Positions 1-6,899 of a stretch of 15,526 nt of DNA are shown here, in pieces (the first letter of the stretch is position 1; the number at the start of each line of letters is the position of its first letter). A program made the position numbers and the translations under genes. Source of the DNA: Candidatus Binataceae bacterium (GTDB lineage: Bacteria > Desulfobacterota > Binatia > Binatales > Binataceae); assembly GCA_030042765.1 (NCBI GenBank), contig JASHZA010000061.1:1-15526 (forward strand). The letters are read 5' to 3'. The notes below the pieces were generated by a model. The model had not been told where the DNA came from. It made no database searches and saw nothing but the letters and a program-made list of their open reading frames with translations.

Positions 1-132
1 GGAGCTGTGATGGTGATTCTTCTGATACTCGTCGCAGCCGCCGCGTATTGCCTCTCTCAGGTGAGAGCCCTGGTCACTGACGGGCGACGAACCCTGAAAA
101 AGATGCCCGAGATTCCGCGACGCTTCGCCTGA
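1..132 (+). CDS. C-terminal fragment of a small or membrane-anchored protein (5' end outside window)
   Basis: Frame 1 is open from the first base to a TGA at 130-132, giving 43 residues. They consist of a hydrophobic stretch (MVILLILVAAAAYCL, about residues 4-18) followed by a basic tail containing RR, KK and a final RRFA. This looks like the last transmembrane helix and cytoplasmic tail of a membrane protein. It could instead be a complete 40-residue single-span protein starting at the GTG or ATG at 7-12. I do not recognise a family. The gene runs towards the substrate-binding protein at 178-1113, only 45 bases away, and no clear terminator lies between them. The call rests only on an open frame and composition. 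Confidence 0.4.
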   Translation, partial: GAVMVILLILVAAAAYCLSQVRALVTDGRRTLKKMPEIPRRFA

Positions 133-177
133 GACAAACACGATGGCGGTCGCTGCGTCGCGTTTCGCACGGCGGCC

Positions 178-1113
178 TCAAGGTGTCAGCGCTACCGCGT
201 CACCCGGCGGATCATAATTGAAACGCGTGAATATTTCGCGCGCTTCAGGGGTCTGGAGCCAATCAAGAAACTTCGCGGCGAGTCGAGGATGCGGCGCATC
301 CTTCAGCGCCGCCGCATAAAAGACCAGTGGCGAGGGATGCAGCGTCTTGCCGTTGAGATTCAGGGAGGCCGAGCGGTAGCGGGATTCCATTTGCGCGTCA
401 CCGAGGTTTATTTCCTTTGGCAATGCGATAAACGGCAGGCCAAGTGCCGCCGGTTGAGTCTTGTATGCGGAGCTGGCATCGAGTTGTCCGGCCTGAAGAC
501 GCGCCATTATCCCCGGTTCCTCGAAAATCTGGCGCGGATTGATAAGAGGTCCCAATATCTTGTCCGCCAAATCAGGTTGATGATAGTAGTCGGCCGCCAA
601 CTGCATCGTGAAGATGATATTCACGCCTTGAGGATCCGTGTGCGGATCGGTGCGTCCGAAGCGGAGCTGGGGCGCCTCGAGTATTTTCCACCACGGCTCC
701 GCCGTGGGCTCGCGCGATTTCTCGAATGCGGCGGCATAGCGGCTCGTAGGGCTATACGCAATCACGATCTCGGTGCGGGCAATTGGAATGGCGCGTTCCG
801 CTTTTCCAGCTTTGAGGACCGAGCGCATCGGCGGCGGCGTCACCGAGATGAAAACGTCCGGCCGGATGCCTCCGGCAACAATTAGATTCGCCAAGCCGGT
901 CGAGCCCTGCGCTCTCCCTTGCAGGTCTGCGTCGAGAGCTTTGGCGATCGCGGGCTTGATGCCCCCGTCCATCATGGAACCCATCGATCCGGCGTAAGCG
1001 ACCTGCAACGGTGTCAGCGCTTCGCCTGCACACGCAACTCCCGCGCCGCGCGCGCTCACTGCAAGAAGGATCAGAGGCAGCGCTAGGAATCGCAGCAGGC
1101 GAATGTTCTTCAT
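178..1113 (-). CDS. Periplasmic substrate-binding protein, tungstate/molybdate (WtpA/ModA-like) family
   Basis: This is a 311-residue exported binding protein when read from the ATG at 1113. An in-frame ATG at 1131 adds six residues (MVEDCG) before the basic MKNIRLLR start, and I prefer 1113 because it gives a normal signal peptide (residues 1 to about 30). The mature protein begins with a beta strand followed by AGSMGSM, then has GSTGLANLI and PDVFISV. Near the middle is FGRTDPHTDPQG followed by a Gln-Leu-Ala helix. This pattern is typical of WtpA-type oxyanion-binding proteins (SBP_bac_11 fold). Family members bind tungstate, molybdate or related oxyanions in the periplasm and pass them to an ABC permease. 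No permease or ATPase of that system is in the window. The gene lies 28 bases after the outer-membrane protein gene and is probably co-transcribed with it. The fold call is firm; the ligand is inferred. Confidence 0.82.
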   Translation of the reverse strand: MKNIRLLRFLALPLILLAVSARGAGVACAGEALTPLQVAYAGSMGSMMDGGIKPAIAKALDADLQGRAQGSTGLANLIVAGGIRPDVFISVTPPPMRSVLKAGKAERAIPIARTEIVIAYSPTSRYAAAFEKSREPTAEPWWKILEAPQLRFGRTDPHTDPQGVNIIFTMQLAADYYHQPDLADKILGPLINPRQIFEEPGIMARLQAGQLDASSAYKTQPAALGLPFIALPKEINLGDAQMESRYRSASLNLNGKTLHPSPLVFYAAALKDAPHPRLAAKFLDWLQTPEAREIFTRFNYDPPGDAVALTP

Positions 1114-1141
1114 ACCGCAATCTTCGACCATCGGATTTTCG

Positions 1142-2041
1142 TTAGAACGGAATGCGGCCGGTGAAAATAGCTGAGTGATGATACATGGGATGGTCCGTTA
1201 CGGCGACCTGGTAGCCGAACCCGGCGGTGAAGCCCACGCGGTCGTGAATCGGAATCCGGCCGATAACCAATCCGGGCGTGAGGAATACCTGGGTTTCTCC
1301 TTCGCGCTCGCCGTTTGGCCACCAGGTATGGTTCACTTCGAATTCCGGCCAGAAGTACTTGAAAACGCGGTACTGAAAGGTGGTGTTCCATGCGAGCGGC
1401 ATGCCCAGACGCTGCAAGCCTCCGTCGGGCAGGGCGATTCCCGCGGTCATCTGCACGTCGAAGTTGCCGAATCCCTTACCTCCGGCGATCGTCGGCGTGA
1501 AGATGCCGTGACGGTTGCTGTTGCCGTCGTCGCCGGTCGGAGCGCTAAAGCCCATGAAGGCGGTCAGGATGTAGTTGCCATTTTCCTCGTTCGCTGAAAG
1601 CAGCCGGTACTTGATCAGGAAAGTTTCGTCGGCCCAGCCGTCGCTATCCTCGTGCGGAATGTGGCCGTTGTGCGCGACCCAGGCCGGGACGCCGAGGATG
1701 ACCTCGACGTTCTGGAATGGAATCAGTTCGAGTCCCTTGCCACCGCCGAAATTGTCGGTTGCAGCTCCGTGTGGATTCGCCTGCCAGAACTGGTCATAAC
1801 GAAACTCCTCTTCGAGACGCGGCGTGACGGTAACCACCGGCGTCACCCAGTGCGGTTGTTCGCTCTGAATTTGACTCACCCGCGAAAACCAATTGGCGAA
1901 GTAGTCGACAATCGCGGAGCCGAACGAGGACGATCCGCCGCCGGAGGTTGCGGTTTGAGCCGCGCAGGGAGCGGCAATAAGCGCGAGCGCAACCGCGAAG
2001 AACAAGCTGGTCGCTGAAAAAGTTGGTGCAGATTTCTTCAT
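1142..2041 (-). CDS. Outer-membrane beta-barrel protein, transporter-like (phenol_MetA_deg type)
   Basis: This is a 299-residue protein read from the ATG at 2041. The frame is open for 96 codons further upstream, but that part is a His/Pro/Arg-rich translation without features and is excluded. Residues 1-28 form a classic Sec signal peptide (MKKS start, hydrophobic core, cleavage near CAAQ). The rest shows alternating hydrophobic and polar strands rich in Trp, Tyr and Gly, and the protein ends in Phe (TGRIPF), which is typical of outer-membrane barrels recognised by BAM. Segments such as NVEVILGVPAW and the Gly-rich turns resemble the 'MetA-pathway of phenol degradation' barrel family, whose transport role is poorly defined. 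The binding-protein gene follows immediately, so the two may act on the same solute. The barrel is well supported; the substrate is unknown. The Shine-Dalgarno is weak. Confidence 0.75.
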   Translation of the reverse strand: MKKSAPTFSATSLFFAVALALIAAPCAAQTATSGGGSSSFGSAIVDYFANWFSRVSQIQSEQPHWVTPVVTVTPRLEEEFRYDQFWQANPHGAATDNFGGGKGLELIPFQNVEVILGVPAWVAHNGHIPHEDSDGWADETFLIKYRLLSANEENGNYILTAFMGFSAPTGDDGNSNRHGIFTPTIAGGKGFGNFDVQMTAGIALPDGGLQRLGMPLAWNTTFQYRVFKYFWPEFEVNHTWWPNGEREGETQVFLTPGLVIGRIPIHDRVGFTAGFGYQVAVTDHPMYHHSAIFTGRIPF

Positions 2042-2085
2042 GCCAATTTTCTGCCATGTTACGAGCGGAATGACAAGTAGCCTAG

Positions 2086-2105
2086 CATCCGAATATATTC
2101 TCCGG
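2086..2105 (-). promoter_or_regulatory. AT-rich palindrome, possible -10 or operator of the barrel/binding-protein unit
   Basis: GAATATATTC at 2091-2100 is a perfect 10-base palindrome in an otherwise GC-rich stretch, about 50 bases upstream of the ATG at 2041. TATATT within it could act as a -10 element, but no convincing -35 lies 16-18 bases upstream on the minus strand. It could equally be a regulator half-site. This is weak evidence. Confidence 0.25.
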
Positions 2106-2157
2106 CTGCATCGGAAAATGCTGCCCTTGAATTTTTGCGAAACTTCGGATGGAGCGA

Positions 2158-3543
2158 TCACTGCTTCGTCGCAGTGACGCGAGTGACCGTGCGTGCGGGG
2201 CCGGTGGGGATGGGCAGGAGGCCGGGCAGGGTGGGTTGAAAGGTGGTGTGGGTGAACGAATAGGTGATGCGGAAGGGGCCGTAGGTGACGGCTTGCGCTC
2301 CGTTGCCGCAGGTGTAGGTCTGGGTGCACGCGATCGAGCAGGCCGGATTTCCAGGCACAGTGGCGAGTACATCCCCCATGCTGAATACAACGTGGGAATC
2401 GACAAAACTATTCTGGAGCTGAACGTTCGCTCCAAGAGCCACTTCGATTGTCGTATTCGCGACCGGTAACCTGACAGCGAGGGGATTGCCCGCGAGTCCG
2501 ACGGTGAAGTTCGGGAGGCCGCCCGTTCCGCAGATATTCGCGATATTCGGCAGGTTGCAGACGTTGGAACCCGGCACGAGCGCGACCTGCTCGGTGACGC
2601 GCGTATTGGTCCAGTTACGCGCGGCCGGCCCTGCCTGCATAACCGACACTAGGCCACCGGCAGTGAGACCTCCACGCGAGTACCATTGAGGAGTGAAGCT
2701 GTCAGTCTGGTCCATCACTTGGGCGACGATCAGGTTTTGCGGGCATTGCGGGTTGGGCCGAGCCGGGTTGGTGTTGGGGCAGTACATCGACAAAGCCTGC
2801 ACGACGCGCTTCCCCGGAAGCACGAAGTTCGCGACCCCTGTTGAGATAGCGTTTGCGCCGCCGAAGGGGCGGCAGCCGATGCGGTTGGTAATCTCGGTTT
2901 CGACGAAGTTGCCCGGGAGGTTGCCGATCCGGAGCCCGCCCTCGGGATGGTGCCAGGTCGGGGTTTCGCGGGTGACGCGGAAAGGACCGTTGGGACCGTC
3001 TGAGCTTTGGATGCGCGAGCACTGAATCCCGATGTCGGCCGCATAGTCGAGCACCGTGAAGGTGACCACACGGCCGCGGAATCCCGACACCATCTCATCC
3101 TGATCGCAGACCATCGGCGGATGGGGATCACCACCGGCGGGATTGCCCGCCCAGGGTCCCCAGTAAAATCCGTTCCATTGACAGGTGCCGCCGGCGCAAA
3201 CGGGAGTCGCGCACGCGACCTGGATGTAGTCGAGAACATCGCCGCGGCGGATACGGGCGCCGACGATGGCCTCGCCGTTGCCGCAGCGCAAAGTTCTGAA
3301 GGCGTATCCGCTCCCCCATCGCCGGCCACCGATCTGACCTGCCTGCACGTTGGCTAATCCTCTGAAGCTTATGGGGTCGCCGGTATCGAACTCGTCTGCC
3401 CGATGAGCTGACGTCAGGTTGCGCTGGGCGCGGGCCTCTCCGACGCGGAACAGGACCGAAACGAAGAAGGCAAGCACGAGGACAAGCACATGGCTACGTC
3501 GCTTCCGAGTTGTTTGTCGGGAGAGCCTGCGGGTAGCTATCAA
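2158..3543 (-). CDS. Exported cysteine-rich protein with a repeated lectin-like (VMO-I/jacalin-like) motif
   Basis: This is a 461-residue protein. The start is chosen at TTG 3543 because GAGAGGAG lies 7 bases upstream, much better than the TTG at 3585. Residues 1-40 form a long, Arg-rich signal peptide with core LVLVLAFFVSVLF and cleavage near ARAQ. The mature part has 14 cysteines (87, 111, 116, 121, 146, 175, 224, 255, 267, 329, 338, 402, 406, 412), which suggests disulfides in the periplasm or outside the cell. Two segments look alike: C87 to C111 (with IVGARIRRGDVLDYIQ) and C146 to C175 (with MVSGFRGRVVTFTVLDY). The first resembles the 'GxxG..F..LRC..G..V.G..GR.G.yvD.IQ' pattern of beta-prism proteins such as VMO-I. 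The C-terminal third is rich in Thr, Pro and Asn. The exact function is unknown. The gene lies upstream of the barrel gene with a 116-base gap. Confidence 0.68.
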   Translation of the reverse strand: MIATRRLSRQTTRKRRSHVLVLVLAFFVSVLFRVGEARAQRNLTSAHRADEFDTGDPISFRGLANVQAGQIGGRRWGSGYAFRTLRCGNGEAIVGARIRRGDVLDYIQVACATPVCAGGTCQWNGFYWGPWAGNPAGGDPHPPMVCDQDEMVSGFRGRVVTFTVLDYAADIGIQCSRIQSSDGPNGPFRVTRETPTWHHPEGGLRIGNLPGNFVETEITNRIGCRPFGGANAISTGVANFVLPGKRVVQALSMYCPNTNPARPNPQCPQNLIVAQVMDQTDSFTPQWYSRGGLTAGGLVSVMQAGPAARNWTNTRVTEQVALVPGSNVCNLPNIANICGTGGLPNFTVGLAGNPLAVRLPVANTTIEVALGANVQLQNSFVDSHVVFSMGDVLATVPGNPACSIACTQTYTCGNGAQAVTYGPFRITYSFTHTTFQPTLPGLLPIPTGPARTVTRVTATKQ

Positions 3544-3560
3544 GGAAATACTCCTCTCAC
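3540..3560 (-). promoter_or_regulatory. Strong ribosome binding site deciding a TTG start
   Basis: On the minus strand GAGAGGAG ends 7 bases before the TTG at 3543. The alternative in-frame TTG at 3585 has no such site. This sets the start of the cysteine-rich exported protein and places its basic signal-peptide N-region correctly. Confidence 0.6.
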
Positions 3561-3853
3561 CACGAGCGGGAATCGCAACAAGCAAGGCTGTCGGGCGAGC
3601 GGCAAGGGTGGTATTGCGCGCGGATCGACCAGCCTGGGGCTTGGGAGGTTAATTCCCGACCGACGGTCTGCTGTAGCATGAAGACGCGGTGGGGTCACGG
3701 GTGATCGTGCGCTCGAACTATAACTGTTGTGGGAGCTCGCGAGCATCGGCCGATTAGGCCTGTCGTAGTCAAACCATCACTTGGTCCTTGCGAGATGCCC
3801 GGGTTACACGCGGCGATCGCAGTCCCCGGCGAGTGGCAACACGCGAATGATCT

Positions 3854-3863
3854 TTTCGCGAAA
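3854..3863. promoter_or_regulatory. Perfect palindrome TTTCGCGAAA, possible activator site
   Basis: This is a perfect 10-base palindrome about 115 bases upstream of the -24 element at 3967. That is a usual distance for binding sites of sigma-54 enhancer-binding proteins. The link is positional inference only, and a single 10-mer palindrome can occur by chance. Confidence 0.25.
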
Positions 3864-3966
3864 TGCAATCTTGGAAGGTGTAGCGGCTGCATCTTTTCAG
3901 CAGTAAACACACGCCATCGCGAACTTTCTAAACAGTCCCTTTCCTTCGCAGCTGCGCTACTCCGAT

Positions 3967-3982
3967 TGGCACGTTCCTCGCT
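3967..3982 (+). promoter_or_regulatory. Sigma-54 (RpoN) -24/-12 promoter
   Basis: The sequence TGGCACGTTCCTCGCT matches the sigma-54 consensus TGGCACGNNNNTTGCW at every defined position except one (C for the first or second T of TTGC). The GG (3968-3969) and GC (3980-3981) dinucleotides have the exact required spacing. Transcription would start near 3993, giving a leader of about 65 bases before the ATG at 4059. No gene other than the small exported protein lies downstream on that strand. Sigma-54 promoters need an AAA+ enhancer-binding protein, and none is in the window. Confidence 0.6.
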
Positions 3983-4058
3983 CGGCAAGGCTGCATGGTT
4001 ATCCGACGACTGTGAAGTGCTGGATAGACCACAACGCCCAAATCATGGAGGTGTCGTA

Positions 4059-4409
4059 ATGAGAATTCCAAAGAGGTCAGTCGCGATCGTGGCGGCGGTC
4101 TCCCTTCTCGCGACTGCTTCGCCCTTGATAGCGGGATCCGTCAGCCCGCAAAACTCAGTTCAGGCGGATTACGCAGTGGTGGTGCCGACCCAGCAGGAGG
4201 TTCAGAAGCAGTTGGATCAGGTTGCTCAGCGGCTGCACGCGCTTGAGCTCGCGTCGGTGGACATCCGGCAGGCGCAGGTCGAGTATTTCAGAGCCTGGCG
4301 CGATTACGACTTCGGCCGATACATCGAGGCGCAGGACCATGCCAGGGCGGCCGAGAGTGCCATGCCGCTAACGCCAAACTGGATCGACGGCCAGACTGCG
4401 GCCGAATGA
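4059..4409 (+). CDS. Small exported helical protein of unknown function
   Basis: This is a 116-residue protein. The ATG at 4059 is chosen because GGAGGTG lies 5 bases upstream. The longer open frame back to 3729 crosses the promoter and is rejected. Residues 1 to about 26 form a signal peptide (MRIPKRS, then a hydrophobic core ending near LIAGS). Residues 44-102 are Gln-, Ala-, Leu- and charge-rich and should form one or two amphipathic helices, possibly a coiled coil (QKQLDQVAQRLHALELAS). There is no cysteine, so a lipoprotein is excluded. I do not recognise the family. A probable periplasmic location and a sigma-54 promoter suggest a conditionally induced periplasmic factor. It stands alone: its neighbours on both sides are on the other strand. 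Confidence 0.72.
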   Translation: MRIPKRSVAIVAAVSLLATASPLIAGSVSPQNSVQADYAVVVPTQQEVQKQLDQVAQRLHALELASVDIRQAQVEYFRAWRDYDFGRYIEAQDHARAAESAMPLTPNWIDGQTAAE

Positions 4410-4461
4410 TCATGCCCCGCGGTGCAACGCGCTTTCCCCCGGGCGCTTTGCATCGCCCTCC

Positions 4462-4493
4462 AGGGGGCGGGTTCGACACGCGGCCCGCCTCCT
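4462..4493. terminator. GC-rich hairpin between convergent genes, possible bidirectional terminator
   Basis: The arms 4462-4471 and 4484-4493 pair over 10 bases (one G-T wobble) around a 12-base loop. The hairpin lies 53 bases after the stop of the small exported protein and 97 bases after the stop of the minus-strand ABC permease gene. A second small hairpin, CCGAA/TTCGG, follows at about 4498-4511. Neither has a T-tract, so Rho-independent termination would be weak. Confidence 0.4.
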
Positions 4494-4589
4494 CCTTCCG
4501 AATCGTTTCGGGTTGATTATTCGAGCTGCGATTGCGTGCGGCCGGCGGGATGCGCTGGTCTGCATGAATGCCCAGTTGCGGCGGCCCTG

Positions 4590-5390
4590 TCAGACCAGTT
4601 TGACGAGGAGGCCGCGCGAGTGCGCCGAGCGCAGCATCAATCGGAAGAGCACGATCGCCAGAATCAGATAAGCCACGTCCAGGAGCAGGCCCGCCCTGAA
4701 GCGCTCGATCGAGATGTGCCCGTCGACGATCGCGCGGCGCATCCCTTCGAAAGAGTGGGTGGTGGGCAGGCTCCACGCGATCGGCTGCAAGGCATGCGGC
4801 AGCGAACTGATCGGATAGAGCACGCACGAGAAGGGCATCAGGAGACCGGCGAAGCTCCAGGCCAGAGTCTGAATCCGGGTGGTGTAGCGAATGATAAGCG
4901 CGGTGGTGAAGACTCCGACGGCGAGGGCAAAAATCACCAGGTTGAACATGAACGGCAGCAGAGTGAGCGCAAAGGGGAAGAAGTTGTAAGTGTAGCAGAG
5001 CCACGCGGTCCCGGCGGCGACGACGATGCCGGTCATCGCCTTGAAGAAATTCACCGCGATGAGGCCGGCCATGTACTCTGATATATCCAGCGGGCTGGCG
5101 AAGAGATTGAGGAAATTGCGTGACCACAGCTCTTCCAGCACACAGGTGGTGAGGTCGCGCTGAAACGCATAGAACATCCCCCACAGAATGGTCGCGCTGA
5201 GCAGGCAGGTGACGAGGCCGGGCACAAGATGATTGTCGCGGCTCAGATAGAGCGTGAAGAATCCCCACATCACGATGTTCTGTACGGGCCAATAGACCAT
5301 CTCGGCGATGCGGTTGACGTTGCGCCGGGTGTCGTAGAGGTGACGCAGGATGACGGCTGCTATTCGATGAGCTTTAATTGGTAGACCCAC
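4590..5390 (-). CDS. ABC-2 type transporter permease
   Basis: This is a 266-residue integral membrane protein with about six hydrophobic spans (roughly 32-50, 56-76, 107-133, 137-167, 175-195 and 236-253). Near the C-terminus is the segment SLPTTHSFEGMRR, which matches the conserved 'P.t...e..R' region of the ABC-2 membrane family used by polysaccharide, Nod-factor and drug exporters. The N-terminus has an amphipathic stretch with RHLY and then YWPVQNIVMWGFFTLYL, typical of the compact two-gene exporters. It starts at GTG 5390 and overlaps the end of the ATPase gene by 17 bases, so translation is probably coupled. It would form the inner-membrane channel with the ATPase. Being the last gene of the glycan-type operon, it likely exports the operon's product or its lipid-linked form. 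The substrate is inferred from context only. Confidence 0.88.
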   Translation of the reverse strand: MGLPIKAHRIAAVILRHLYDTRRNVNRIAEMVYWPVQNIVMWGFFTLYLSRDNHLVPGLVTCLLSATILWGMFYAFQRDLTTCVLEELWSRNFLNLFASPLDISEYMAGLIAVNFFKAMTGIVVAAGTAWLCYTYNFFPFALTLLPFMFNLVIFALAVGVFTTALIIRYTTRIQTLAWSFAGLLMPFSCVLYPISSLPHALQPIAWSLPTTHSFEGMRRAIVDGHISIERFRAGLLLDVAYLILAIVLFRLMLRSAHSRGLLVKLV

Positions 5391-6117
5391 CCGCCAGGCG
5401 CATAAATACTTCGCCGAGAGCCGGATCGCTGCGATTGTCGCGCAGGACGGTCTGAGTGACCTGCAACGGCTGGCCGTCGGCGATGACCCTTCCGCGGCTC
5501 AAAAAGATAATCCGGTTACAAAGCGTCTCGACTTCGCGCATGTTGTGAGACGTGTAGATAATAGTCGTGCCGTGGTCGCGCAGGGCAGCGAGCGTCGCTG
5601 TGACCATCGCCGACACATGCGGGTCGAGGTAGGCGGTGGGCTCATCGAGCAGCAGCAGCTCAGGATCGTTGAGCAGCGCCTTGCAAAGTCCGACACGTGC
5701 GTTTTCGCCCGAAGAAAGCCGGCCGACCAGGGTGTCGCGGAGATGGTGGACATCGAAGAGTTCCATCAGGGCCATGATTTTTTTGGCGGGCCGGTGAACG
5801 CCGTAGAGCCGAGCGAAGACCATGAGGTTTTCGTAGGTGGTGAGGCGCGCGGGGAAAGCAACGTAGGGGGCGCTGAAGTTTATCCGCGCGAGAATTTCCT
5901 GACGGTGCGAGCCAAGGTCGCGATCGAGCATCCGGATTTTTCCGCTGCTCGGCGAGATCAGACCGAGCATCATGTAGATGGTGGTGCTCTTGCCCGCGCC
6001 GTTGGGCCCGAGCAGTCCGATAAAGTCGCCTTCCTCGACGGTGAAGCAGACGTCGTCAACGACCTTCAGGCCCCCGAAGCTCTTGGTCAGATGTTCGACC
6101 TCCAGCGCTGCTGACAT
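5374..6117 (-). CDS. ABC transporter ATP-binding protein (ABC-2 exporter)
   Basis: This is a 247-residue cytoplasmic nucleotide-binding subunit. Visible motifs are Walker A GPNGAGKST (37-45), signature LSSGE (134-138), Walker B LLLLDEP (154-160) and the H-loop His in YTSHN (His191). The place where the Q-loop Gln should be reads INFSAPYV, with Pro84 aligned to the Gln of NodI-type proteins. I have seen similar INFSSPYV-type sequences in this subgroup, so it is probably a lineage trait and not damage. The length is that of a plain ATPase: there is no C-terminal carbohydrate-binding domain of the Wzt type. The ATG lies 4 bases after the sulfotransferase stop and the 3' end overlaps the permease gene. 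It powers export by the permease at 4590-5390. Confidence 0.93.
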   Translation of the reverse strand: MSAALEVEHLTKSFGGLKVVDDVCFTVEEGDFIGLLGPNGAGKSTTIYMMLGLISPSSGKIRMLDRDLGSHRQEILARINFSAPYVAFPARLTTYENLMVFARLYGVHRPAKKIMALMELFDVHHLRDTLVGRLSSGENARVGLCKALLNDPELLLLDEPTAYLDPHVSAMVTATLAALRDHGTTIIYTSHNMREVETLCNRIIFLSRGRVIADGQPLQVTQTVLRDNRSDPALGEVFMRLAGGSTN

Positions 6118-6121
6118 ACAA

Positions 6122-6847
6122 TTATGTAATCAAAGGATAGTTGTGCTCGCTCAGCCAGTCGCCGAAGCGGCGTTCGATTTGGCGGATTTGCCAGGCTTCG
6201 AGTTGTGTTTTCCAGCCGTCGATCGAGCCGTCGAAGATATGGTTGTGATGTAGGAGGCTGCGGGAGTCGAAGAATTCGGTCTTGCCCTCCGGCTTTTGCT
6301 GCTTAATCAGATCGATACGACTGAGTTGGGCTTCGAGCGAAAATTCCCCGGCGAGCGCGAACGCATCCGAAGGAGAAATTGCCAGGCCGATAAGCGCCGC
6401 CCAGCGGATGACCTCGCCCGGCAGCGCCGACACGATATCTTCGTAACGGCTCAGGCAGACATCGGGGACGGCCATGATTTCGGTGGAGGCGCGGACAGCG
6501 GTCTCGAGCCATCCATTGCGAGAAATCACGTGGGTGAATGGCAGTTCCCACTTCCGCATCGCCGAGACCGCAACCGCGCGCAAGTCGCGAAAGGTGTAGA
6601 ATAAACGCAGGTTTCCCTGTTCGAGCGCGCTGCGCAATTCCGGTATGAGCTCGTGTGATTTGAGCACCGCCATCCCGGGCGTTGTGCGCGCGGAGGCCAG
6701 GATGTCCGCAACGTTCTGATCATCGACAAAGCCTGCCCGGCGGCCGAGCTGATGCCTTTCGACGAGTTCGGCGACCACCTGGTATTGCACGGTGGAGCCG
6801 GAACGAATCATTCCGCAGCAAAGCGCGAGTCGTTGGTCAGCAGCCAT
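6122..6847 (-). CDS. Sulfotransferase family protein (PAPS-dependent)
   Basis: This is a 241-residue protein. The P-loop-like 5'-phosphosulfate motif is at residues 12-19 (GMIRSGST). A Lys-Ser-His (63-65) follows the second strand. The 3'-phosphate motif is around 86-95 (FRDLRAVAVS), and a late DGSIDGWK (206-213) matches the 'R.G..gdWk' region of the family. Such enzymes move a sulfuryl group from PAPS to a hydroxyl or amine of a sugar, lipid or peptide in the cytosol. The start at ATG 6847 is supported by GAGGG 7 bases upstream. The neighbours (methyltransferase before, ABC exporter after) suggest that it decorates a glycan or glycolipid before export. The acceptor cannot be read from the sequence. 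The family call is good, but it is a divergent member. Confidence 0.75.
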   Translation of the reverse strand: MAADQRLALCCGMIRSGSTVQYQVVAELVERHQLGRRAGFVDDQNVADILASARTTPGMAVLKSHELIPELRSALEQGNLRLFYTFRDLRAVAVSAMRKWELPFTHVISRNGWLETAVRASTEIMAVPDVCLSRYEDIVSALPGEVIRWAALIGLAISPSDAFALAGEFSLEAQLSRIDLIKQQKPEGKTEFFDSRSLLHHNHIFDGSIDGWKTQLEAWQIRQIERRFGDWLSEHNYPLIT

Positions 6848-6899
6848 ATCTCAACCCTCGGCTGGCGGGTAGTGCCCCAGGCCGCGGTAAAGCGAGAGG

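Larger units (their letters stand above)
3544..4058. other. Intergenic region between divergent genes
   Basis: There are 515 bases between the start of the minus-strand cysteine-rich protein and the start of the plus-strand small exported protein. Open frames here (plus strand from 3729, minus strand 3695-3988) lack ribosome sites and recognisable sequence, and I do not call them genes. What I can see is a sigma-54-type promoter at 3967-3982 and a palindrome TTTCGCGAAA at 3854-3863. No convincing sigma-70 promoter was found for the minus-strand gene, though one must lie here. No RNA gene was recognised. Confidence 0.6.

Noticed and set aside
289..885. 198-codon open frame on the plus strand
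   Set aside because: It lies wholly opposite the substrate-binding protein gene, is Arg-rich, has no ribosome site and no family features. It is a shadow of a GC-rich coding frame.
2042..2329. N-terminal extension of the outer-membrane barrel protein (96 more codons)
   Set aside because: The translation is His/Pro/Arg-rich and overlaps the end of the cysteine-rich protein gene. The MKKS signal peptide begins at 2041.
3729..4058. N-terminal extension of the small exported protein
   Set aside because: It would run through the sigma-54 promoter and place the signal peptide inside the protein. A strong ribosome site sits just before 4059.
4422..5081. 219-codon plus-strand open frame, Arg/Glu/Gln-rich
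   Set aside because: It is antisense to the ABC permease, whose membrane spans and motifs are clear.
4288..5292. 334-codon minus-strand frame overlapping the permease
   Set aside because: It reads His/Arg/Pro-rich text in another frame and extends past the small exported protein gene on the other strand. It has no membrane pattern or family motif.
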